Assembly (NCBI RefSeq): GCF_000002985.6
Contig: NC_003279.8
Span: forward strand, 930,001 to 994,000
DNA: 64,000 nt
Direction: 5' to 3'
Origin: Caenorhabditis elegans
Lineage: Eukaryota; Nematoda; Chromadorea; Rhabditida; Rhabditidae
Under the pieces are notes generated by a model. The model saw only the letters and a program-made list of their open reading frames with translations. It was not told where the DNA came from and searched no databases. Position 1 is the stretch's first letter. Each line of letters starts with the position of its first letter. Positions 54,016 through 64,000 of this stretch are shown in pieces. A program made the translations under genes and the position numbers.

Positions 54016-54715
54016 AATTCCAGCAAAAAACTTTTTGAAACTATTTGAAATTCCCACAAAAAAACAGTTTTGCTGAGAATGTTTGAATTTCCCCCAAAAA
54101 TTTGACGGAATACTTGAAATTCAAAAAATGTTGTGAGAATATTTGAATTTCACGGAAAACCTGTTTTCTGAGAGTTTTTGAAAATCCCTCAAAAAAAATT
54201 TCGGAGAAAATTTGAATTTCCCTCAAAAAATTTCGAGAAATATTTTAAATTACCGGCATATTTGACATTTTGAACTCCCCACAAAAAAATTTTTAAAAAT
54301 ATTCGAAATCCCGGAATAATTTTTTTCACTATAGTCAGAAAAGATCAACTGACTAACTTTTCACAAACTACAGTACCCCGAGCATAACCCCCATTAGTTT
54401 CCGATAGCTACAGTAATCCTACAGTACTCCTACAGTCCCCCTTCATAACGTTACCCTGATTACTAAAAAATGCCCTTTTAATGCGTATTATCACATCTCA
54501 CATGATTAAGACCAAAAGGGGTGTCCTTCAGATAAATACCCGTTCAATTTTTTTTACTGCAAACCAGTAGACTTATCTTTTAGGTTATGAAGAGAAGACT
54601 AAGTGTAAACAAGGTCGTTGGAAGTGATATGTTAAGAAGTTAACGGCAAAATCGATGCCAAAACTTTCTGAGCTTTGACTTCTACTGCTCAGCTCATTCC
54701 ATAACCATGAGCTCA

Positions 54716-56910
54716 TCAACTTGCCCTCCCCCCCCCCCCACTATCTTCCACCACACTTTCATTCCTCATTGTCGCAACAAACCCATCTCCGGATTCGTCC
54801 TTTATATGTGTCACAACACAGGAGTACTCCTTAGCGCGCCAACTTGTAATACCCCCAGCGACTTGGCCCAGAAACTTTCCTCTAATCGCATCCACAATAT
54901 GGTCTGCAAGTACAAGATTAGCACCCCCCATTGTATGTCAATTTGTCTAGTTTTTTATTCCATTGAACTATTCCACAATGTAGAAAATTGGGGTTATGGT
55001 ACATCGAAACATGGTGCATCACATAATGGTGCGCCCAAATCATGGTGCATCGTCAAAAATAAGAATCCGAGTCCTCCCAGACATCCATGTAGGTATGCAC
55101 TTTCCCGCCTGTTCCGCATCTAACCAACGATTAACTGAATCTTTACGACCCTCTCTCCTCCGAATGATGTTGAAAAATGTCGCGCCAGCACCTTTGGAGG
55201 GGGGGGGGGGGGGGTTAAAAAGATTCCAATCTACCACCTATCTTCTCCATTTATCTTCAATTTTGCCCCCCGCGCTCTTAGATTAAATGAACTTTTTTGG
55301 CTAAATCACAGCACTTTTTATTAAATCTAGGAACTGCATCTAAACAATGCATGTGGTTACAGTTACCGAAAAATGTTGAAAATTTGGGAAAAGTGCCAAA
55401 ATGTTGAATCAAGTCAGAGAGATTCGAAGACGCTTCTAGCAATTTTTTGACAGTTCCTGTCCCCTTTCGGTAGATTTGCGGCAATTCTCGGCAGATTTAC
55501 ACCCGCTTTTGGCGGTTTTTCGGCAACTTTTAGCAATTTTGGCAATACTTGAAAACTTCTATTTAGCAACTTTTAGTCAATTTTCTGTAATTTCTGAGAA
55601 CTTCCGATTTTCTTTTACATTTTTTTCCGATGCACCATGTCCCGAACGCTCGCGCCACGACTTTTTTATTCATTATAGCAGGTCCTGTTTTGATGCACCA
55701 TTTCCCAAAGAGCCCTGCAATGCTGGCTCATGTCACGATGTACCATGTCCTGAAATGTCCCACCACGTTCCGCAACGAGGTTTTACTGCCAAATTTTATG
55801 CAATTCCAAAATATTTTTCGACAATTTTGTTAGCTTTTCCCTTTCAAAAAAGTTCAAAATTCTGTTCCAAAACCACACCAAAAAGTCGAAGATCCGCAAA
55901 ATCTGCACTTGAAACACTATTTGACAACCCCCGTCTCAGGCTATCAAAAATGCATGCAGTCATATATATGTGCAGCTTGTGAAACAAAAAACGAGAGGGA
56001 TCAGGGGCTCAGTGCTCAAGGTAGATGTGCAACTCTATGAAATTGATCGGTTATGCATGGCAAGTAAGAGTGACAGGGAGCGAAGTATGATGATGATGAT
56101 GATGATGGTGTGGAGAGAGCGCAACGTATGAGTTATTGAATTTTCGAGAAAGGTTATCTTTGATGGGGGGGGGGGGGGGGGGGGGCAGTTCATGGTGCAT
56201 CGAAATATAAAAACTTTCGTGGAGATACGCTTTTTGAAGAATTTTGTGACACCTTCTTGGTGCATCGAGACAGTTTTCGTGGCAAGACCTGATTTGGTTG
56301 AAACTCTGAAGCCAAATCGCGCTCTACGATTTTGTGACCAGGCCAAGGTTTTGGTGGCATGGTGCATCATAGTAAAAATTCAAATCCTGGGAAAAAAAGC
56401 TCTATATATAATATCCAGCCATGGACCGTACCTCCGGCGTGGCCCCCTTCTGGAGCTAAAAACTAATTTTTCTAAAACTACCGTAACCCTACAGTATTCC
56501 TACCGTACCACTATTGTACCACTACAGTACCCCGACTATATCCGTACACTAACCCCAACTCACTATTTATCCAGAAGCCAAAATTTCACAGACTACAAAG
56601 ACTACATAGACTACAAACTATGAACACACTGAATAAGCGCTTCATATATATAGTGAATGATGGTGAGATCCATGTGACATGGTGCATTGTGACAGGCATT
56701 TTGGGAAGGGGGCTTTGAGCACAAAACAAAATCTTTAGTTATTTTTCCGACAATTTCCAATAAAGTGAAGTTTAACAAGGTCGTGGCGTACTTGTTTCCA
56801 GTTTCCTCACGAGTGTTGCATATTATACCGCCAGTAATCATTGCGTTATCACATAGTTGACAACGGTTTGATAATGTCACAAAGTGTGGGGGTTTTGGAA
56901 GTGGCATCAA
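54716..56910 (-). pseudogene. Two coding-like minus-strand segments, possible gene relic
   Basis: At 56740-56910 the minus strand reads a Cys-containing segment with NRCQLCDNAMITGGIICN. At 54716-54906, after a reasonable acceptor (TACTTGCAG), it reads DHIVDAIRGKFLGQVAGG and continues for about 60 residues. Both look more protein-like than their surroundings. I cannot join them in frame with certainty and recognise no family, so they may be unrelated chance frames. Confidence 0.2.
56165..56185 (+). repeat. G21 tract
   Basis: Twenty-one uninterrupted G residues, the longest homopolymer of G in the window. Confidence 0.95.
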
Positions 56911-58477
56911 ACCAGCATACGATTATTAGGACGTGATGAACTTATTTTACCTGAACATATTATTAGGTGGTGGAGCTGGGAGCTTAGTATTTGGGTTTTG
57001 AAACAATGCACCATGTCCTAAAAGATGCTTTATTGCTAGGTAGGGTGCCGCGACTTTTGTATTCATTATAACAGGTTCAGTTCCGATGCATCTGCATTTT
57101 TTTAATACTGTTCTTATTCTTAGCTCAATAATTCAGGCTGAGGGCCGCAGGCCCGAACACTTTTGGAAACTGTGGGCCAGCTTTAATCCTATTCCAAGCA
57201 AATTGTTATTCGCTCAAGCCAACTAACCAGATTTCCTCAAACTTTAATCGCTCATATCTCAGCTCAAAACCATAGCAGAGACTTCGTTTTTTAATCAATC
57301 GATCCCAAATTTTAAGGAAATCTCGAATATCCCTATCTCAGGTTTGAGGCGAAGCCGAGAACCTGCGCAAGCTACCTTTTTGGGCATCCCCATTCCCGAA
57401 AGGCTGGCGCGGCCCTGCCGCGCTAGTCATTTGCCAAAACGTCAAATTGGGTCATGTCACGATCCATAATGCCTTGAAGGGTTCTTCTGCAACAGTCCTA
57501 AAAGAAACTTAGCACTCTGGTTGAGGTATAGATGCACCATGTCCCAAAGGGTCCTGCCATGTTGGGACATGTCACGATGCACCATGTCCTGAAAGATCCA
57601 CGCTCGAAAACTACATTGTTCCGAGTGTTTACCTCTATTTCAATACGAAATTTCAGCAAATTTTCATCCAAAATCATGTCATTCTAACAAGAGCCTATCA
57701 TGTTGACTATAGGGTCGTGACGACCTGCTCGAGTTCGCCTCGCTCTCCTGTTATCAGAATAGCTATGCGTTAAGTACGCGATGTATTGACAGTCACGATT
57801 TAACGCTTCAGTTTTGTAGTTTTGCTGGAAATTTTTGAGTTTTTCGTTTTTTCTTGGCTCAAATCGAGTTTTGCTTTTTTGACGATTAAATAATTTATTC
57901 AAACTTAGCGCATTTTTTGACTGATTGTGAGACATGATGCATCGTGACAGGGCTTAATCGTGGCGAGACCCTCTAGTACAAAATTCTTTTAAATATCAGT
58001 AAAAGCATTATAATCCATGATTCTATACTTATTTTATGGAATTTTCAGCCTTAAAAAAATCTGAAATTTACGATGCTAAAATCTACTCAAATTATAGTTT
58101 CAATCCAAAATTTCTCAGAAAAACTAAAATTAGCATAAAAATGTTTTGTCTGAAATAGCCCTAGATTCAAATATCCCTAACACCCCAAAAAACACCAATG
58201 TACATCTCCTCTCCGTAAATATGTAGTTTTACAACCGCCTCTCTGTTGACTGGGAGCCATAAATGTAGATATATTATCTTTCCAGATCGCCTGCCGGCCC
58301 CTCCCACCTGATTGTAAAACTGCTCTTTGCTGTGGCGTTTTATCGACTTGTTTTTCTTATATATTCCATTCTACATACCTTAACACATTTTCTTGTATAT
58401 TTTCTATACACTTTTTTAACTATAAAAAAATGCAACTCCTTTTTCTTCGATTTCTTTTTATGCAAATTTTTTGGCTT

Positions 58478-58820
58478 AAAGGTGGAGTAGCACCAGTGGG
58501 GAAATTGTTAAAAACCACTCCTTTGGTCCGAAAAGTACCGAATATCATAATAAAACTTTTCAATATTTTTTTGAAATTTTTTTATTCACAGTCAAAAAGT
58601 GACAATTACTCAGTTTTTGCCACTCATAATTTTGGAAGTCGACCAAAATGTTTTTTCTAGATTTTTTATAATGTAATTTTGTTTTAATTATTTGTATTAA
58701 AACATTGTAGGACAAGACAGGGCCGCAACATAAGATATTGCTTTGAATTTCCTCAAAAGCTCATATTTTTCAGAATTTTGGCAATTTGCCAAAACTTGGT
58801 ATTTAAAAATTGTTAGAGAT
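58478..58820 (+). repeat. Family C element (copy)
   Basis: Starts TTAAAGGTGGAGTAGCACCAGTG; contains ATATCATAATAAAACTTTTC and CATAATTTTGGAAGTCGACC, closely like the copy in the RING-gene intron. The right end is not palindromic here. Confidence 0.7.
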
Positions 58821-59682
58821 AACTGTATTTAGACAAAACATAGAACATTTGTATTTCAAAATAGTTCAAAATTCTAGTTTTTGAAATTTTGCGGCCAGAC
58901 TGACCCCCACGATGCACCATGACAAATTGCAATTTTTTTTTCAAAAATTGTTTTCCAAAGGGGCGTGTTCCAAACATCTGACCCAAGTTTTCCCGTAGTT
59001 CTTCTCTCCCCCAGCGGGGTAAACACTGCACTTTACGACTCCGCCCAGTGCTTTTTTTTTCGCAGAAACTGAGAGAGAAAGAAACATCTGCGTCTCTCTC
59101 CCCCAGTACGCTCGTTCCCGCCCCCCACCTCGATCTGCCAGACCACACCGACCTGATTCGAGATTCCTTTTCTTATATGTATATGTTTTTGGAGAGGTGA
59201 TCTTGTTTTTTTTGTTTCTCCTTTGGTTTTGTTCTCTATGCTCTGAACTTTGGTCTCCTACTTTTCTACAGTTTTTTTTTAAATATCCAAATTTTTGAAA
59301 TAGAGGGTTGATCTACATGACCCCCATGCTTAGTCTACTATAATGCTATATCTGATGTTCCTCCGAATGGCCTGGTAGGTGAAGGCTTTTAGCCCAGTGA
59401 GCCGGCTTACCAAGTCTAGGACCATGGTTCTTACAACTTAAGGCCCAAAAAAAGCAGGCATCTGGCCTAACTTCCCCCTCACTAAATCTGTAGTAATATA
59501 TAATTTCTATCATACTCCATCTTTTTTTTCTACCTCTTATCATGTTGTTATTGAGCAGCAACGCCCTTATATTGTTTGGTATATATATTTGATATAAAAC
59601 CTCGTAGTAAATTTTATTTTACACAACAACATTTATTATTTACTTTTTTCATACTATTTTTTTTTTGCAGAACGAAAAAAAA
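58821..59682. other. hmbx-1 upstream region
   Basis: CT-rich stretches (58990-59110 contains CTCTCTCCCCCAGTACGC) could be promoter. An AAGGCTTTTAGCCCAGTGAG segment lies at about 59384. The coding exon is preceded by a strong acceptor TTTTTTTTGCAG ending at 59670, which is either a trans-splice site or the acceptor of a 5' non-coding exon not identified here. Confidence 0.4.
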
Positions 59683-61792
59683 ATGCTATTCACAATTGAG
59701 CAACTGGAGCTCATCAAAAAGCTGCAGCACACCGGGATGTCATCCGATCAGTTGCTCAAGGCTTTCGGCGAGCTGGAAGTTCCAGAGCAGCTTCAGAATA
59801 ACAACACAATTGCCGCAGCCCTGTACAGCCCACTCCTGGTCCAACATCTCACAACACCCAAATCAGAGACTCCAGTCAAACTCACCGTGCAGACAGTGCC
59901 GACACCTGTGAAGTCAGAGCCACAATCTTCAAATTGCTCATCACCATTTGAGCATCCGATATGCTCGAATGCTCCGCGGCCGATTAGGAGTCAGCGAACG
60001 CCGATGAAGGAGATTACCACACTGGACGATCCGAATGAGCTGGAGGAGTTTATGAAGCAGGGCGAGGAGGCGTGCATTTTGGATATGAAGACGTTCATCA
60101 CACAGTACTCGTTGCGGCAGACTACGGTAGCAATGATGACAGGTTAGTTCCCAAAAAAGTGTAGTGGAAGAGTTTTTTTTCTAAAATCTAGGCCGTGACC
60201 AGAAATAAATCAGAATACATCCCCGGCGCCTAGATTCCTAATCTCTGCTGTTAGCCACAGTGCAATTGAGTATTACTGTAGTTGATTCCTTCTATGACGT
60301 CATATGAAATAAAGTTGGCTAAAGGGAAAAGGGGACTCTGGATCTTAGGCGAGCAATTCTCTGCAGCCGGCACCAGAATCGATCCCCCGGTGCCTGGATA
60401 TCTATCCTTCGCTGTTAGCCACTGCGATATGCCCCACCCGCGCTGAGATCGAACCGAGGCGTCTGAATTCCTAGGCGAAGTTGCTACCCACTGCGCCATG
60501 TCAATCTTCTAAATTTCCAGGAGTAAGCCAGCCGTACATTTCAAAATTGCTCAACGGCAACCACCGTGAACTATCGCTCCGTTGCCGTAAGAACATCTAC
60601 TGTTGGTACCTGAACTGCCGACGTCATCCCAACAAACTCGCTGCCTTCCTCGCCGATCCGACAACTCGCCTCGAGACGAATGGAGATGGCGAGCTGATCC
60701 CACAACGTCGAGAACGCTACGTGTTTCGTCCAATTCTGATCCGAATGCTCGAATCGTTCTTCACACAAACGCCATTCCCAGATCTTCCACGGCGAGTCGA
60801 AATAGCGAATGCTTGCAATCACGTTCTGAAGATGGATAAGAAAGGTGTTGGGTTGATGCCAAAGGAGGTGGTCAGCCCTCAAGTCGTTTCGAATTGGTTT
60901 GCAAATAAGCGGAAGGAGTTGAGAAGAAGATCCGCTGAAGCTTCGGCCGCCTCCACCTCGTCCGCTTCGTCTTCTGCGTCATCGACTGCTAATCATGATT
61001 CTGTCAGTGTGTCCAGCATGAGCCCTCGCGATGAAGAGGTGAGAGTTTTAATTTCTCGGCCACGCTGTACTCTGGGTGGAAGAATTTTTTCTAGGTCTTA
61101 TAAGGAATCGCCCTCCGGTTTTCCCACAAGTTAAGTCATAAACATGTACCATCTAGAGGTTAAATTTCTGGAGTTTTATTTATTTGAGAGTGATGGTAAA
61201 CCTGTCAGTCCTTGGCAAACATGTGTCTGTTTGGTCTCAAGGTCTAGGTCTAGGTCTAGGTCTAGGTCTAGGTCTAGGTCTAGGTCTAGGTCTTGGTCTA
61301 GGTCTAGGTCTAGGTCTAGGTCTTGGTCTAGGTCTAGTTCTAGGTCTAGGTCTAGGTTTAGATCTAGGTCTAAGTCTAGACACAAATTTCTAGGCCACGA
61401 AAATTTCTGCCGTGGCCTAGGATTTTTTAGGCCATATTCTAGGCCATGATCCAAAAAAAACTTTCCCTGTCTCCTCTAACCCATTTTTTTTGCAGACAAG
61501 CTCCCGTAACACAACCCCGGAGACAGCAATCTCCCCGTCACCAGCAGTGTCCACTTTTGAAGTGTCCCGCCCGTCTGCCATCATCTCTGCCACGTCATCA
61601 ACAACCTCGCCAATCTCAATTCCAGCAACAATCATTCCATCAGTATCGCCGTCAGCTCTCGAACTTTTCGCCATGGCCCAACAGCTTGGAGTTCAGCTTC
61701 CGGTTCCATTTCCAACATTGCCAACACACTTTTTCCCGTTTCAAATGGCTCCGTTCTACGGGAACCCGGCTTCTATTTTGAAGTCTGAGTGA
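59683..61792 (+). CDS. hmbx-1: HMBOX1/HNF1-like POU-homeodomain protein (HMBX-1)
   Basis: Three coding exons join in frame: 59683-60142, 60521-61038 and 61496-61792, giving 424 residues. The start is the first ATG after the acceptor at 59670. Residues about 3-30 (FTIEQLELIKKLQHTGMSS) match the N-terminal HNF1-type segment of vertebrate HMBOX1. Residues about 125-190 form the POU-specific-like domain (VSQPYISKLLNGNHRE). Residues 217-290 form an atypical homeodomain with a loop insertion between helices 2 and 3, and the recognition helix reads VVSNWFANKRKELRRR. The C-terminal third is Ser/Thr/Pro-rich and unstructured, without recognised motifs. A nuclear sequence-specific DNA-binding protein; vertebrate HMBOX1 (HOT1) is known to bind double-stranded telomeric repeats and to act in transcription. 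A polyadenylation signal AATAAA is at 62160-62165. Its introns contain tRNA-like elements and a TAGGTC array. Confidence 0.92.
60211..60507 (-). repeat. Three degenerate tRNA-like units in hmbx-1 intron 1
   Basis: On the minus strand, units at about 60436-60507, 60363-60435 and 60211-60270 each carry an A-box-like part (TGGCGCAGTGGGTAGCA, ATCGCAGTGGCTAACAG, TGCACTGTGGCTAACAG) and a B-box-like part (GGTTCGATCTC, GGATCGATTCTG, GGATGTATTCTG). None folds into a good cloverleaf. They look like tRNA-derived (SINE-type) units, the first two adjacent. Confidence 0.55.
61236..61385. repeat. TAGGTC hexamer array in hmbx-1 intron 2
   Basis: About 24 copies of GGTCTA with occasional TGGTCT and GTTCTA variants. 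Arg-Ser, Gly-Leu and Asp-Leu open frames are artefacts. A short relative lies at 62951-63013. Confidence 0.93.
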
Positions 61793-64000
61793 AGCATTTC
61801 TAATTTTCTTTTCTTCTTTTCTACACCAATATCTTTTTTCCATTTATTCAACTTATTCTTCATCCCATGACACGAAAACCTCAATTCTTTCATATTACAA
61901 ACGATGCTCCGTTTCTTACGCCCTGCCCCACACACGCCCCGTCGTCCAAAAATCAATCAATAATCGATTTTTCATAATATTTAATTTGTTTTTTTTGTGT
62001 TTCACTGCTGTTTTAATATTTGAAAAGTACGAGTTTCTTCAAAAACATTTTTTGAATAATATTTGCTTCACACTCCACGCGTTTCGTAATGTATCGCTTG
62101 CCCTGAAATTTTGTTGGAAATTCCATTTTTTGTGCAATTTTTGTTATTTTTCAAGCGAGAATAAATATTTTCTAGTTCTAGAATTCAATGAAATACTTTG
62201 CAAACGCGCCCCATTGCACTTGACCGAGGGGTGAAACAAGTTCAGTGTTTTCAAGATATTTTTTTTTAAAAACTTGAATTTGGAACAATACAAAAATCTG
62301 TAAAATGCAACAGTTTTCCAAATCTTGTCCACGTGGAGTACACAATAATTTTTCATCTATACGGAAAGATTTCAAAATTGGAATGTTAAATTATTTTGTG
62401 GTTTCTAGGCCATGGGAAAACTAGGCCATCAAAAAAATTCCAGAGTGACCTGGAAGTTCTAAAACTTTGTTGAAACTTGTCCACGCGGAGTACACTGGTA
62501 GTTTATCAATAGAGCGCAAGTAATAATCCCTTGGAATTTTCCTTTCACCACCCCCTCTCCATTTTATATGAGAGTTTTTTCCCTCGCAATTTCCCACGCT
62601 CAAGAGGGTGGCCGCCATTTTTTTTTTGAGGGGGGTCGTATCTAGATTTGAAACACGTCATTTATGCTCAAAATGTGCCAATTTTTATTGTTTTTGAGTT
62701 TCTAGGCCATTTTGGTAAGTTAGGCCGCATACTGACTTTGCGACTTCCAAGGATATGGCCTAGCTTTTTTTTCTAGGCCATATAATTTTTTGAGTTGCAA
62801 CTGTGGCCAATGTTTTTTTTGGGTTTCTATGCCACTTGTGAAAAGTTAGGTCATAGAATAACCTTACGGTAAACGGGTCCTCACAATCAGGAATTGTGGC
62901 CTAGTTATTTTCCTAGACCACGTTTGATTTTTGTCTTTCTAAGCCAGGTTTGGGTCTAGCTCTAGACCTAGGTCTAGTTATAGGTTTAGGTCTATGTCTA
63001 GGTCTAGATCTAGTTCTCTCACGTGAGAAAATTAGGCCACCTTTCCCCCTAAACTCTATGATCTCAAAACTAAAACTACTTTCTAGAAAACTCTTCGAAA
63101 ATCATAAAACCAATTTTTTATCACTATTTTCATGCTAAAATCCAATCAGAAATTGATCAGAAACACGCATATAAATATTACGACTATAAATTCATTTCTT
63201 TTTTTCATTTTTCCCTCCAGAAGGCTCTTGGCGAGAAAAATCTGCATATTTTTTCTACTTATATGTGTCGAGACATGTGATATTCCGGCCGGCGGTGGCT
63301 CTGAATGAATATTCAATTGAACGAGAAATATATATTCTCTCCAGAAGGCGTTTATATTATGTGTTGCTCCTGTTTCTGCTGTATTCGGCGTGGATTTGGT
63401 ATGCTTCTCAGTGGAGTGCAGTTGCAGCATTTTTTTTCTTCAAATTTTGCAATACTCTCGAACTTTTTGCACTTTCAAGCCTTTTTTTGGGTTGCCTAGA
63501 ACACTAGAATTTCTGGACTATTTTGAGATTTCTAGGCCATTCTTGAGATTTCTAGGTCATATTGTGATTTCTAGTGCATTTTTGGGTTTCAAGGCCGAAT
63601 TGGAAGTTTTAGGCCATTTTTCGGTCACATTTTTAGGCCACTTTGAGGATCTTGTGCCAAACTGGGATTTCTAGGCCATCATGGGATTTTTAGGCCAATT
63701 TCGAGTTTTCCAATCATAATATAATTTCTAGGCTATCTTGAAATTCCTAAGCCAGTTTGGAATAATTAGGCCATCTTGGGATTTCTACGCCATTCTCGGA
63801 TTTCTAGGTTAAACTGGAAATTTTAGAATTTTGGGGTTTTAGGTCATACTGCGAATTTTAGTCCACGGTTGGATTTATAGGCTATCGTGGGATATCTAGG
63901 CCGATTATGGAATCCTAGGCCAACTTAAAATTTCTAGGCCATTTCGGGATTTCTAGGCCATCACGCCTCCTAAAAGGCACAGACAAAGTTCAAAACCCAC
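61793..64000. other. hmbx-1 3' region and CTAGGCC repeats
   Basis: After the hmbx-1 3' untranslated region (to about 62180), the sequence holds increasingly dense TTTCTAGGCCA motifs: scattered at 62405-63030 and every 20-35 bp from about 63520 to 63965 (GGGATTTCTAGGCCAT). GTCCACG(C/T)GGAGTACAC appears at 62328-62344 and 62480-62495, a fragment of family A. 63150-63480 is unique-looking, without a convincing exon on either strand. Confidence 0.5.

Larger units (their letters stand above)
54016..58477. other. Intergenic region rich in the CATGGTGCATCG motif
   Basis: No confident gene. Contents: ACAGTA pieces (54360-54440 and 56470-56530), C and G tracts (54728-54739, 55199-55214, 56165-56185), and many copies of CATGGTGCATCG or its inverse. 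A GC-richer block at 57130-57440 contains GGGCCGCAGGCCCG and GGCGCGGCCCTGCCGCGC. Two weak minus-strand coding-like stretches are mentioned separately. Confidence 0.45.

Noticed and set aside
61144..61454. Arg-Ser-rich 'SR protein'-like frame
   Set aside because: Translation of the TAGGTC array within the hmbx-1 intron.

Overview
The window is nematode nuclear DNA, almost certainly Caenorhabditis elegans (or a very close relative) from the gene-sparse left part of chromosome I. Introns are short to medium with the C. elegans TTTTCAG acceptor, interstitial arrays of the C. elegans telomere hexamer TTAGGC are abundant, and the protein-coding genes that I can assemble exon by exon match known worm genes: an astacin metalloprotease (nas-30), a Frizzled receptor (mig-1), an SHC adaptor (shc-1) and an HMBOX1/HNF1-like homeobox gene (hmbx-1). 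Gene names rest on recognition and not on a database search.

Layout. 1-8624: repeat-rich intergenic DNA with a large inverted repeat, an apparently intact mariner transposon and a 1.3 kb 27-bp satellite. 8625-17543 (+): nas-30, 15 coding exons, 741 aa, with telomere-like hexamer arrays in its introns and an antisense tRNA-Trp in one intron. 18671-27319 (-): mig-1, 9 coding exons, 525 aa, with a 4.1 kb first intron full of minisatellites. 27320-33712: intergenic, holding a precise hAT-type element just upstream of mig-1 and several TTGCCG and ACAGTA arrays. 33713-39332 (-): a ZP-domain (cuticlin-like) membrane protein, 8 exons, 360 aa, with fold-back elements in its introns. 39680-43052 (-): shc-1, 6 exons, 316 aa. 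43053-59682: about 16 kb of mostly repeats, with a small two-exon RING-finger gene (45157-45885), a 564 bp nearly identical second copy of an shc-1 segment including exon 3, and a few weak coding relics. 59683-61792 (+): hmbx-1, 3 coding exons, 424 aa. 61793-64000: degenerate CTAGGCC repeats.

The genes do not form a pathway or clear operon. nas-30 and the ZP protein are both typical of extracellular matrix or cuticle biology, mig-1 of Wnt signalling and cell migration, shc-1 of insulin/JNK signalling, and hmbx-1 of transcription or telomere-type DNA binding. The most unusual content is structural: the shc-1 exon duplication flanking a RING gene, perfect palindromes, nested miniature transposons, a hAT element carrying a minisatellite in a promoter, higher-order satellite organisation and long G-tracts.
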